Source of the DNA: Cephalotus follicularis
Lineage: Eukaryota > Streptophyta > Magnoliopsida > Oxalidales > Cephalotaceae
Length of the DNA: 64,000 nt
Direction of reading: 5' to 3'
Assembly (NCBI GenBank): GCA_001972305.1
Contig: BDDD01002915.1
Coordinates: forward strand, 90,641-154,640
The notes under the pieces were generated by a model. The model had not been told where the DNA came from and did no database searches. It saw only the letters and a program-made list of their open reading frames with translations. The translations under genes and the position numbers were made by a program. The first letter of the stretch is position 1. The number at the start of each line of letters is the position of its first letter. Of the stretch, positions 37,234 to 49,016 are shown one piece after another.

Positions 37234-39984
37234 ACTTTTATTTTTATCAATGTATGCTACAAGCAAAGGTACACCCTGTAAATGTAAGTCCATAAACTAC
37301 CAAACCCCACCAAGGACCCTAAAAAATCACCAATTGAGCTAAAAGAACCACTACAAAAAATGCAGGCAATGGCAAGGGCACTTACTCCCCTTGCCATTGA
37401 CTAGTTTCCCCGATTTTATTTTAAAAAAAAAAGATATGGTGAGGGCATTATTTCCCTCACCATGCCCTCGCCACATATAACCCTATTGTTGTGAAGGCAC
37501 TATGTGAAAACATCAAGGTAGGGACATTAGGGTTCTAGGATTACAATTTTAAATTTTTCATTCACTGAGTCCCCAAGCAAAGGGACTTCCTAAAACCCTA
37601 GGTCCGTATTTGTACCAATTGTCCAAGGATCTCTAATGTGGCTTCCAATTGAACCAAACTTATCATCCAAGCAACATGAGGGCAAGGATTAGAGTTCGGG
37701 TTTCACTAACCCTAGTTTCTACCAACCAAAGATTTGAGTTAGGGTTTCGCACCAAAACCCTTATGTAACATCTCCAAACCCTAAACCCTATAAATCCATA
37801 CCCTTGGGGTTTGCTAGGAATCACTCATGAAAAACCTAGTGTTCGGCTAGGGTATGAAAACCGTAAACCCGAAACCCTAAAGCATCAACAACCTTCAACA
37901 CAAAATTTGTAAGCATAAAGTTTTGATGCCATTACCAAAGCTTCCACTCCTTCCTTCAAGTGCTCCATCTACACTTTGATTCCAAGGTTCAAGTCTTCAC
38001 CAAAATTAATCACCAACTCACAGGAAAGAGCATATGTGAAGGCTTAACTGTTTAACCTAATATAATCCTCACAATAAGTAATGATAGAGTTAAAGGAGAA
38101 AAGTATCTCAACCTATAATGAAGTTTGGATGGTAAAAGGAGGTTGATTGTGTTATTTTCTCTTTGAGAGCTCCAAGCTATTAGTGTGTTCTCTAATGGAT
38201 ACAACACCCATGGAAAAGAAAGAAGAAAAAAGAGAAGAGAGGGCTTGGTTTCTACGAGTAAGAAATTATGAGAGAAAGGAAGGTATGTAAGTAAGTTTAA
38301 TGTAAAAAACTCTTACACTTGTATTTATGAGAAATGACCTATTCCTATCTTTTCTTCATTTCCCATTTCTCTCTCATTGACCACTTAAGGCTGGCCCTTG
38401 TTCTCCAAGGCAAACCCGGCGCTTTGTCTAAGCAAATAAACGCAAAGCCTTCAACAAAATGCATATAAAATGCACCTTAGAAAAGACAATATTGGTAGGC
38501 TATAATTTTTGGGCAGTTTGTAGCACATTGGGCTGGCCTACCTTAAGGAATTTTAAAGACCCGTTTCGGCCTACCAAGGGATAGCAAACCCCAAGCCCAA
38601 CAAGCCCACAAGTCCATAAGCTCTCTCCACCAACAAATGCCCAAAGCATTTAATAGTTAAACCCAATCAATCCTTTGTTTGGAACATTTCATTATGGTGA
38701 TGCTTGGAATCATTTCTAAAGAAGTGATATATTTCCAGCAAACAAAATGATCACTTGCAAAGTAACATCTCTCAGAGGCTAACCTCTCACTAAATGTCAT
38801 GCGTCCCACACACATCAACCTATTAAAAAATAAGGTGCGACCTGAAAGTCTGGTTGGATTTAGGTACGATGGCATGTTTCCCAGAACATCGCAGATTTCT
38901 GGTACGACCATTCTAATAGTCCCTAACTATAAAAATAGGTCTGGTATGATTCCCAATCATCCCCAAGATCCATGGACTAAAGTTCCTTGTCTATCACCTG
39001 TTACCCGGTTAACCAGTACTTTATCCAGTCATCAGTTTATGTGTCATGTATCCCTCATCATTCTTTGCTCTAACTGCGGCCTAGGGTATAGATAAATGTC
39101 AACACTAGGTAATACCGCGATAACTATAAATCTATGATCGCATTGAGACTATCAGTAGACCTCCCGAGAACTCCATTTCCAATCTACCTGTGCCTAGCTA
39201 GGCCTTTCAGTCTGCAACAGTCTCATATACTATAGAGCCTGTCACCCTAAATACGGGTGTGACGATCACCTATTGCACACTCGCCCATACATCTAAGTGC
39301 AGCTCCCAAAAGGCCCAAAGACAACTCTTTTGCCAGCTCGTGGCTAGAGCAGGGGATGGCAGAAATCAAAGCCAAGCGGTTACTAAACAATTCATGCCAG
39401 CCGCTCAGGTCTAATGATACAATGCAGGTCACGTATGGCATACTAATCTCCATTGACTATACATTACTAAGACTATAAAAATCTTATTGACATAGGTATT
39501 TACCATCCAAATAGTTTTCCTATGGTGGGTCAGTTCAGTGTCATGCTTTCTAGCACCCACCCAGCATTAGCTTTAGGGTAAACCCAAATGGCAATAAGAG
39601 GATTCATCATCCACTGACCCAGGAGCAAGCATAACATGACCAGTCTATGACCCAGGAGCAAGCTTTAGGGTAAACCCAAATAGAACCTCTATGACTTGGA
39701 ACGTTTTTTTAGAAGGGAGTAAGGATCTCATTCTCATAACCTCCCAAGCACGAGATCCAACCCCTCGAACCATAGGGCGACATATGTGTATTTAGTTAAC
39801 ATGGTGGTTAACTAGTCCAGTAATATGGTTTGGGATGTTTACATATAGAATATACCAATTTTACTGGAATATGCACAATAGAACATAAATAGAACTAATA
39901 ATGTATAGACTTAAGAGTGTGTCATATGTTAATACATACGGATGCAACCACCTCGTGGCTTGTAGCGACACTCTTATCTAAAAA
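37234..39984 (-). repeat. Copia LTR D (3' LTR, minus)
   Basis: Aligns with LTRs B, C and E (for example the GTGTCATGTATCCCTCATCA block, the CCCAAACCCTAAACCC block and the TTATCTAAAA terminus at 39975-39984). The polypurine tract of its element abuts the right end, so this is a 3' LTR read on the minus strand. The left end is blurred: LTR L seems inserted close to it, so a few more bases may lie left of 12106. It is longer than its relatives partly because of the CACTA-like block at 37352. Confidence 0.75.
37352..37520. mobile_element. CACTA-like transposon terminus (partial)
   Basis: CACTACAAAAAATGC at 37349 onward has the CACTA terminal signature, followed by short inverted repeats typical of CACTA subterminal regions: CAATGGCAAGGG with CCCTTGCCATTG (12-bp arms), and GGTGAGGG with CCCTCACC. 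The block has no counterpart in LTR C. I could not find an opposite TAGTG end or a 3-bp duplication, so the extent is uncertain. Confidence 0.4.
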
Positions 39985-40715
39985 TCTCCCACTTGGCCCT
40001 CAAGTCATGAAGACCTATAGCCTAGGCAGTTTATACTCCTTTGCCTCTCGAGTACTGCTCATGGCTTTGGTCAGTGGGTCTGCTAACTTCAGTCCCGACG
40101 TGACTCTCTCTTGTAAGACATCTCTTTTGTGATGTCTTCTATGTTTCCTAAAGAACGTCTTTATTCAAATGTTTGCTCTATATAATGATCTCCCTGATCA
40201 ATTTATACCGTATCTATATATGTTTGGAGTAGTAATGAGACTTGGATTCCATCGCTTGTGCAACGGCCCCCATCGTTGTTATCGTACACCACAACTGGAC
40301 AACCAATGGATAGAACCACATAGAGTTATGTAATGAACTTCCGCTTCAAAACTAGATACCTATATGGTATCATAGGTTATAATGTAGCCTAAATCCATGG
40401 TGGAGCCTGCAGTACTCTTATACTTTGAACTCCTCTGACTCACAGCGATTCCGTTCAGGACAAACATATAACGTAAAACGGATTTGTGATCATTCAAATC
40501 ACTGCTGAAATTATAGTCAGTATGACTCTTAAGTTTCAACTCACTATCTTCTCCACATGTGAAAAAAAAATCCCAAGTCTCTCTCAGGTATTTTTGATTA
40601 TTTCCCAGTGCCTATCACCGGGATCAGACTGATATCGACTAGACATTTCAAAGGCATATTCGATATCATGCCTAGTACAAAGCATGGCATAAATGACGGG
40701 GCCTATAACCGTAAC
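39985..40715 (-). pseudogene. pol: Copia RNase H / pol 3' end (element D)
   Basis: Element sense starts at 40715 with a block reading GPVIYAMLCTRHDIEYAFEM and SRYQSDPGDRHWE, the RT-RNase H junction of Copia pol, then RNase H fragments near 40240-40500, then the polypurine tract GGCCAAGTGGGAGA (39985-39998) touching LTR D. Frames are interrupted by many stops. It is truncated at 40716 by the LTR of M, whose insertion would have duplicated GTAAC (40711-40715). Confidence 0.8.
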
Positions 40716-43340
40716 TGTAACACCGCCGTTTTGGGATCGGGATGTCACACTAAACTGACTTATAGAATCATATCAACAATGGATAAATCTTTACTCCAAC
40801 GTATCAAAATGAGACAAAGAATCCTTTATTAAGATCATCAAAACCATAAATCTGAAACATTACGATAAACTCAAAACCATAAACAATATTCAGATTTAAA
40901 ACTAAGCTCAAAGTCTTAATAAATCTTTGAAGCTCCACACATGACAACAATATTCAACTGAAATATAACTGATTAAACTGACAACTAAAACTCTGACATT
41001 CGATGGATCACTCATCACACTTGCCCTTGATAATCTGCCGCTTGGAAAACAAAAACGCGGCTGAGCATACCTCAGTACGGATATGGAATCAATAAAATAA
41101 AAGATAAAACTTAAAACGGACAGATTGCCAAAATCCTTCAAAACAATGTACGCATATAGATTCAGAATCATTATAAAGTACACATGAATTTTCGAACGTA
41201 CCATACATATAGATTCATAAACTTTCATAAGATAGAAATAAGTTTTCATTCATAACAAATACTAAACTTTTCCAAACCAATGTTTAATACTGAGAGATGC
41301 ACATACATAACTAACATATACATATGCAAGGGATTGCCGGGGATCCACATGCCTAATGGAATGACGTGTACGGCACTACACAATCAATTCCTGATCATAA
41401 CATAACATACATATATCCTAGGGTCGACCCATACGCCTCAATCATACATATATCACACTCAAGTGACAATCATAAAGGGATCCAAATCCTCCACAGGATA
41501 TCAAAGAGAGACACCGTAGAATGATCACACCGCCATGAATGGTGTCATGTTTATGTGCCAGACACATAACATGCCTATGGTACCCCCATAGGTGATTATA
41601 TTCTATGTATTCAACGATTTCAAAATAATGATTTTATCAAAAATCATTTCAAACACATATGGTTTCCGCATATAAACCAAAGTTCTCAATATCAAAAATC
41701 ATTCATCAAAAGATAATAATTTATCAAATAGCAATTATATACTTGCTCGGAATCAAAACATACTTACTTATTCAAAACCAAACTCATTTAATCTTGCAAG
41801 CAGTTAAAAGACGTGACAATAAATAAAGTTCATATCTTATTCATAAAGAGTAAAACTGAATTAATTCCAATAAAATCAGAGGAGGATAAACAAGGAACAA
41901 AGATATCCATACTTTATTCATAAAGTAATACTAAAATTTTACTATAATAAAATCAATAGGAGAGTATAAAGGACGAAACATCCGTACCTCATTCATAAAA
42001 AAATAAAACTGAATATGTTTCAATATAATAGGATGAAGATAGCCAAGATCGAAAGTATCTGTACCTTATGCAATCACCAATTTAACCTCAAGAGAAGATC
42101 AACAAATCCCTAGACCGCTCCTTGATTGTTATAATAATCTAAAAGAAACCATATAATCCTTATAAGGACTTGAAACTATCAGGAAGCATCAAATCAGGCC
42201 ATAGCAGAGCCTTAAAGAGGGAGAAGGAATGTTTCTGCTGGAATTTTACTCCAGCCAGTCAACTGTGAAAGGTACCAGTCAACTGGAACAGGACTCCAGA
42301 CGACTACTCAACCTGGTAAGCCGACTGTTCATCTTGGGCAGCCGACTACTCAACTTGGACTGTAGGTTTAAAGATTTTCCTCCAGTGTAGTAGACTGTTA
42401 TGCAAAACAGCCAACTATACATGCAAAGCAGTCGACTGTTTATGAAAGCAGCCAACTGTTCTGCTTAAATTCAGCATTGATGCTTAATGATCTCTATAGA
42501 AATTCCATTTAGTAACAAGATATCAGACTATCAGAGGGCCACAACAAGATTAAATGAACCTATAGGGTGTCCAAAATGCAAAAGAACACAGAGGAACTAA
42601 AGAATCTATACATGTTGTGTTCATGCTTAGAGAAAGGGACAAAATTCCCAAACTCTACACAAATAATCTGATTTCTATCAAATTATTCAACATCAGTTAT
42701 CAAAACCAGATTACACCACACATACAAAATGTCCGAATTCATCAAAAGACACAACAACAGGGGATGTGCAAAAACGGGGCTCAAAAGGGAGAGGGGTCTC
42801 TCAAACTTTCATCTTTAGATTGTTTAATTCAAAACAAACGATTCCCTTAATCCGAAATATCAAAGGCATACCTGATTGATGCAGAAATCATGGAAGGAAG
42901 CAAGAAATCCCAAGGCTTGCAGTTGTCGTTTGCCAGGCGAGAGAGAAGAAACGTGAAGGAAGAGAGATACGGGCGAGATAAAAAGGGAGAGTGGGAGAGA
43001 AAAGGGGAAAGAAGGAGAGAAATACGGGAAGAGAAAAGGAAAAGCAGAGGGAATTCGGAAGAGGGATAGGAAAGTGGTTGTATTTCCTTTTAAAAAAATA
43101 ACAAAAGAAATGTGGTATTTTTAAAGATAAACAAAAAATGTGATAGTTGATTTTTAAAAAAAATGTTTTACTTTTCTTACATATTTACTAATCAAATATC
43201 CAACGATTCAAGGCTAAAATCAACTAGCCTGACTAAAGACAAAAACAAAAATGGTAGTTCACATACAAAAATAAAAAAGCAGCCCACCCGAAGTAGCTTA
43301 AAAAGCCAAAAAAAATTATACGGAAAAACGGGGTATTACA
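40716..43340 (-). repeat. 3' LTR of Gypsy element M
   Basis: Plus strand TGTAACACCG to GGGTATTACA, 2,625 bp. Shares blocks with LTR A, such as AAAACGCGGCT near 41053 and the CATGCCTATGGTA block near 41572. Its right edge abuts the polypurine tract and the end of pol, which makes it a 3' LTR on the minus strand. The frame at 43163-43450 on the other strand is a chance frame spanning LTR and pol end. Confidence 0.87.
42255..42470 (-). repeat. CAGTCGACTG-type repeat cluster in LTR M
   Basis: About nine imperfect copies: CAGTCAACTG (twice), GACGACTAC, GCCGACTG, GCCGACTAC, GTAGACTG, GCCAACTA, CAGTCGACTG, GCCAACTG. It is at the same relative place as the cluster of LTR A. Confidence 0.72.
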
Positions 43341-43467
43341 TCTCCACCCCCTTCAAAGAAGATTTCGTCCCGAAATCGAAAACAACTACAAACCTGCATC
43401 AAACAGATGAGGATATTCCTTTTGGATATGCTCCTCTATATCCCAAGTAGTAACCCGCTCTGGGTGG
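43341..43467 (-). pseudogene. pol: C-terminal end of Gypsy integrase and PPT (element M)
   Basis: Element sense reads ERVTTWDIEEHIQKEYPHLF-DAGL then stop, the usual end of Tekay/Del polyproteins (a YP-x-LF motif), followed by GATTTCGGGACGAAATC and a purine-rich GAAGGGGGTGGAGA that touches the LTR. The rest of M is displaced to 62303 by the Copia E/F insertion; the exact 5-bp duplication GGTGG is at 43463-43467 and 62303-62307. Confidence 0.85.
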
Positions 43468-45914
43468 TGTTGGATTTTGGGTGTCCCTGTATGCCACGAT
43501 ATGGCTCGTTTGTATATAAACACTCTTAATTTAATACAATTATGAATTCCCTTTTATATTCTATATGAAACTTTATATATTGGCAAGGCTATGTGGCTCA
43601 TCCCAACCAACCAAAAGGAACAGACTAATTATACGTAATTAACTGTGTGCCATAATAGCGTCCTGTCACGTTCAAAGGGTTGGATCTCTTGCCAAGAGGG
43701 CTATAAGAATAAGATCCTTATTCCCTGTGACAAATGTTCCAAGTCATAGGTTGAATTTCTTAAGGGCCATTGATGAACCATGAAGACTTGTCACGTAAAG
43801 CTTGCTCCTGGATTAGTAGTGGAGGTTGGTTATCTCGTAGCCAATTGGGGTAATCCCTAAAGCTGAATGTGAGGTGTATGCTAGAGTACATGACACTAGA
43901 TAGACCCACAAATAGGAAACCTATTTGGATAGTCTATACCCAATGTCAATAGGATTTCTATTGTCTCGGTAGTGTATAGTTTATGGTGACTAGTAGGTCT
44001 ATAGCCTGCGTTGTCTTCTTTGACTTGAGCGGTTATCATGTATTGTGTGGTAACTACTTGACTTTAATTTTGACCTTCCCCAGCACTAGCCAAATGCTGG
44101 CAAAAGGGTTGTCGTTGGGTCTTGTGGGAGCTGCATTGAGATGTATGGGCGAGTGCGCAAGATGGGATCGTCACACCCGGGTAGAGGGTGATCAGCTCTA
44201 TTTGTCTATGTACGTTGCTGAATTAAAAGTCTGGATCAAGCATAGGTGGACTGGGAATGAGAGGTTCCCATGGGAGGTCCGTCGATAGTCTTAGTGCGAT
44301 CATAAATTCATAGCTATCACAGCACAACTAGGGTAGGTTATGATCAGAGCCATATATGACGAGGGAAACATGACACATATGGCGATGACTGTATAAAGCG
44401 AATGGCTATTCAGACCATGATTGATAGACGTGGTAATACACGTATCCAAGGGGTGACTGGCGCTCACACCGGGGGTGCTCAGATAGTCGGTGTACTATTA
44501 GATTGCTCGTACCAGATGATGGGGTGCACTGGGAATTTATCATCATACCAGAGATCAACAGGCTTTCGATTCCTACCTGACTTTGATAGGTCGATATGTG
44601 GATGGACACATATCATTTAGTGAAAGGACAACATCAGGGAAGATATTGTTTGGCTAGTAAGTATTTCGTTTGCATGGATTTAGGTCCGTGTAATGCCACG
44701 ATGAAATATTCCATGCGAAGGCTTGTTTGGAAACAGAAGAGATCGTTCTTCATTTTTGGAATCGACGTTATGAGTATGTGTTGACGCCTATGTCTAGTTG
44801 GGCTGCTAGGCGTTGACGCTAAGGGATTGTGTTAACACTGAAAAAACCAGTAGCTTTGCACGTCAACACCAAGAGGGCATCACGTCGACGTCTAAACTAG
44901 AAAGTTCAATCGGCGTTAATGCTATGGAGAGCATTGCGTTAACACTTGAAAAACCAAGGACTCTACGCATTGACGCCATGGGGTCTTGGCGTTGACGTGA
45001 AGACAAATGACACTATGTACCTGTCTCTTATTATCTCTGGCGTTGACGCCATTTCGTGATGTGAGAAGCGTACACGCCAAAAGGAGAGAGAAAGTCAGCA
45101 CTATGAATAGTTTGAGAGAAACTTGTTGAAAACACTTTGACTCTTTCTTTCTCTCTCTTCCATCTCGTGTGATCTCTTCTACCTTCTCTCGTACGTGTCG
45201 ATGCCTGTGTTGCCTGGTGCATTAAAGCAACCATTTCCAAGCCTCTTTTCACCACTCATACATCATAATAGGTGGAGATAACTTGCACACAGCTTCTTAT
45301 CTTTACCTAGAGTGATTTAGACTAGGTTTTAACACTTGGCCTTCATCCTCCTCATACGTGGCTTGAGGATTTGCTTGGAGGAGCTTGGGTTTTTTAGGGC
45401 AAAGTGTAGAGGGAGCTATCTTGAAGGAAGGAGTTATCTTGAAGCAAGGAGTCTTCATCTCTGGTAAGAATCCGTTTCTTCCACCTCTTGTGGTGCCATG
45501 GCAGTGGGTCTTGATGTGGGTGTGTGAAAGCCTTGCCAAAGCCTCCATGGTTCCTTTGTCTTGCTTTGTTTATCATCTCTTATGGTTAGGGATGATGTGG
45601 GTGAGGGTTGATTCGGCTATGGCTAGGGTTTTGTTTGTTATTCCTTGTGAGCCATTGTTAGTGTCCAACTCTAGGGTTTATGGAAACCCTAACTTCATCG
45701 ACCCGTTGTGCGAAATGCTTGGGTTTTTGGTTTCCATTTAATTGGATGCTGATTATATGTTCCTTGGGATTTATTGGGACGTTTTGGACTTAGGCTAGGG
45801 CATCCCATTGTTTGGGGATTAACTAATTGAGAGAATTTTAAAGTTAATCGGCCCTAACCCCCTAAGTTTGAATTGTAAACTCTTCCGCTGCGCTCGGGCT
45901 AAGCGTTCCTAACA
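43468..45914 (+). repeat. 5' LTR (E) of Copia element E/F
   Basis: 2,447 bp, from TGTTGGATTTTGG to CCTAACA. It aligns throughout with F. The TATA box equivalent to the one in F reads TATGAATAG here (45102-45110), so the promoter of the 5' LTR looks damaged. Small frames such as 45385-45741 are also present in F but show no known motif. Confidence 0.9.
44762..45055 (+). repeat. GCGTTGACGC-type repeat cluster in LTR E
   Basis: About ten imperfect copies of GCGTTGACGC or its complement (GTTGACGCC, GCGTTGACGC, CGTCAACACC, CGTCGACGTC, GCGTTAACAC, ATTGACGCC) end some 50 bp 5' of the TATA position. Each full copy contains TTGAC and TGACG, the cores of W-box and as-1 sites; regulatory use is inference. 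Confidence 0.75.
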
Positions 45915-45916
45915 AG

Positions 45917-45928
45917 TGGTATCAAAGC
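45917..45928 (+). other. Primer-binding site of E/F
   Basis: TGGTATCAAAGC, two bases after the LTR end; one mismatch to the tRNA-iMet consensus. Confidence 0.85.
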
Positions 45929-47262
45929 ATGCTAATCGACTATAATTAGACCTTAATTTGATGTTTGGTGGGTGGTTTATGACATATGTGTTTGATTGAT
46001 TTGAGTATTCCTACTTTTGGTTGGAGTTGCTTGTTGGTTAGGCTGATGAAATCGACGAACCATCGAATGCCAAATTGTTAGGTGTTTATTCGAATATATA
46101 TCTGTTATATTTTTGAATTTCTTATGCATGCTGGTAGGCTTGGGATTTGGATTAGCTTTGTGTTTTCTCTATGTGTTTGATTTAATTGCTTTGTTACGAT
46201 TCATGGAATTCAATCGCTCTGTAATAAGGCTGCCTCCGAGCGCCCTTTTCTTTTCTTGTTCTTTTATTCTTAGAGTAGAATTCTCTTCTCCCTCAATTGT
46301 ATTTCTTTTCATTTAATTGTACATATAGCTATAAATTGAAGAAAGGAGATCAATGAAGTTTGAAGAGGAGATCAAGAAGATTGCAAGACCAGTTGAAGGT
46401 CATGTATGTGTGGTAGCAATTGTAATAGTGTTAATTAAATTAGTTCACCTAGGAAGACTTAATGGTCACGTTGGCTCGCGTGATTTCTTATAGCTTATGT
46501 CCCAAGTCACGCCACTTTTAGGATGCATGATATTGATGTTTTTCTTTAACAATCCAAACACATCCAAGCATGTTAAGCTGTCCAAATGGATTTGAAGATT
46601 AAAATTAATCTAAAAAGGCTTTTGGTATTCTGTAAAATTGATGTGACCTAAATCCCTCCAACTTACAAATATTTAGTCTATAAGTGGTGGGGCATATGGC
46701 TGCCCTGTCATTTGTATTCCAAGATCATTGTTGAATGGTATGGACATATTGGGGATAGCACCAGCCTTCGCTGAGGTCCCCCGTATGACCATTTATATTC
46801 AATTTCAGTGTGAGGTACACTGGAAGGAAATAACCATGTTTTGGTACTCTGACACGCTCCCGGGTAGGTATCAAAACCGGTTCATTTCTTTGAGGATAGT
46901 GGGTTTGACTTACACTGGGTTCTTACAGTTCTGTGATGCCCTCCACTGAAACCATAATGGTCGGTAGGCCGAATCTTGTATCGGATCTTACATATGGGTG
47001 AGAGGTCCTAATGTAAATTTGGTATTATGGTTTGTCATACCCTACGCTGACGCCGTGATATTCAAGATAGATTATGATCCCCACTAGGAAGCGAGAGGCT
47101 TCCCGAATTCCTCATGGGGGTGTGGGATACGATTAGAATAGTGGGAGGAACCATAATTTCTAAAGACCAAGTGTTATGGTAATAATATAATTGGAATGAA
47201 TTGCTAATTAGACTATCTTTTGTTTCCTCTTATATAGGTTGTGCTCACCATATCCTGCTAAA
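45929..47262 (+). other. Untranslated leader of E/F
   Basis: About 1.3 kb between primer site and gag without a supported coding region. Frames at 46113-46316 and 46728-46949 show no recognised domain. Confidence 0.5.
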
Positions 47263-48170
47263 ATGTCTATTGGCTCAGCACTATCATGCGTACTTGAAAA
47301 TAATAAGCTCACGGGTCCTAATGTCTTGGACTGGTAGCGTAACCTACGCTTGGCACTCACGAGCATGAAGCTTACTCATGTCATGACTGAGAGCCCCCGT
47401 AGACTGGGAGCCAACCCATTGGAAGAGCAAAAAGCCAAGAGGGCCAAATTTTTAGATGAGGACGAGCAAGCCCGTTGCTTAGCAATTTCGGGTATGGTCC
47501 AAGAATTCCAAAGATAGCATGAGAAGCTTGATACCCTAGGAGCCATACTTCTCCGTTTTTAAGAGTTGTATGGATCCCGGTCGAGGACCGAGAGGTTTAA
47601 CTTGTCCCGTCAGCTCTTCTACACGAAGATGGCTGAGGGATCTTCAGTCCATGCACATGGATTGAAGATGATAGATCTTGTTGAGTAGCTACCTTAGTTA
47701 GATCTTACCATGGACAATGACTTCTACATTGATCTGGTTTTCTCATCCCCCCTAGGTCATACTCCCAGTTCATCACAAATTTCCACATGAACAAGGTGGA
47801 TACTAATCTGCCTAAACTTGTGGAAATGCTTCGTACAGCTAAAGTAGACATGGGCCATGGTAGGTCCAAGTCTGATGTGATGCTTATCCCATCTACTTCT
47901 TCGAGGACAGCTCCGAGAGGGAGCGGATCAAGAGGATCCAAGTCCAAGGGCAAGGCGCCCATGAAACCTAAAGGGAAGAAGAAGAACAAAGGGATACGAC
48001 CAGCTGTGCCAGCGGGGCCAGTGGTTAGGGGATCAGTTCTAGATACGAGCCATCAGCTGCAGGATGATGACTAATGCTTCTATTGTAGGAAGCATGGGCA
48101 TTGGAGATCACAGTGCAGTGAGTTCCAAAAGTCCAAATCTAGAGGTGCCTCCAGGTCAGGTACTTTAATG
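47263..48170 (+). pseudogene. gag: Copia gag with CCHC knuckle (E/F)
   Basis: The start ATG at 47263 opens MSIGSALSCVLENNKLTGPN, a typical Copia gag N-terminus. Stops and a frameshift between about 47520 and 47787 follow; a second open part (47787-48071) is Ser/Lys/Arg-rich, then a stop at 48072 and the knuckle CFYCRKHGHWRSQC at 48075-48116 in the same frame. The copy cannot make full-length gag. Confidence 0.8.
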
Positions 48171-49016
48171 ATTGAGCTTTTTCTAGCTACCTAGGTTTTG
48201 GATTTGGGTTGTGGTACTAACATATGTAACTCTTTGTAGGGGCTAGGAGAAGCTAGATAGCTAAGAGAGGCTGAAGCATTGGACTTGCGTCTAGAAGATG
48301 GATCAAGCATTCACACCACGACAATAGGCGTTTTTGAATCGTTTTTGGGAAATGTCCTTGTAATTAAACTTGATCCTTGTTATTTTGTAAAGAGCTTGGT
48401 TAGAAACATTGTATCGGTTTCTTATTTGTGTAAGATAGGCATGGAGCTCACTTTTTCTGCATATGGCTGTAGACTTATACTTAACAATGTTCTTTTATGT
48501 GATGGACACACTGACAATAGGATCTATGTTTTAAACACTAATGCACTAATGGCTTTAATAATTCAAACTGGAACAAGCACTAAAAGACAACGAGAGATAA
48601 GCGATGTAAACGCTTCATACAAATGGCATTGTAGATTAGGCCATCCTACTCTGGAAAGACTAACACGCTTGCTTAAGGATTGTCTTTTAGACTTCCAGGA
48701 CGTGGAGTCCTTTCCAGAGTGTGAGCCATGTCTTATTGGCAAGATGACCAAATCACCATTCTCTGGGGTAGGAGAAAGGGTTGTGGACATACTGGCTGTT
48801 GTCCACACCGATGTCTGCGGACCTATGTCGGCCAATGCTAGTGGGGGTTTTCGCTACTTCATCACCTTTACCGCTGACTTTTCACGGTATGGTTATGTGT
48901 TTCTGATGAAACACAAATCTGAGACCTTTGAGAGGTTCAAAGAATTCATACTAGAAGTAGAAAAGCAAACAGGTAAACCCATCAAGGTCCTCCGGTCGGA
49001 TAGTGGTGGTGAATAC
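48171..49016 (+). pseudogene. pol: Copia protease and integrase N-terminal half (E/F)
   Basis: In the frame of the knuckle, VLDLGCGTNIC marks the protease active site; the triad is D-L-G (48201-48209), not D-T-G, with stops nearby. From 48279 the frame is open: the GAG-pre-integrase block and zinc domain (HCRLGHPTLERL, CEPCLIGKM), then the integrase core with the first Asp (HTDVCGPMSANA) and second Asp (RSDSGGEY). Coding is cut after the GGEY block by insertion of P at 49017. The same polypeptide resumes at 57516. Confidence 0.87.

Noticed and set aside
43163-43450. 95-residue plus-strand frame
   Set aside because: Spans the LTR end of M and the antisense of its pol end; the minus-strand reading has clear family motifs.
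45385-45741. 118-residue frame present in both LTRs E (45385) and F (61792)
   Set aside because: Conserved only because the LTRs are duplicates; frame length and ends differ and no domain is seen.
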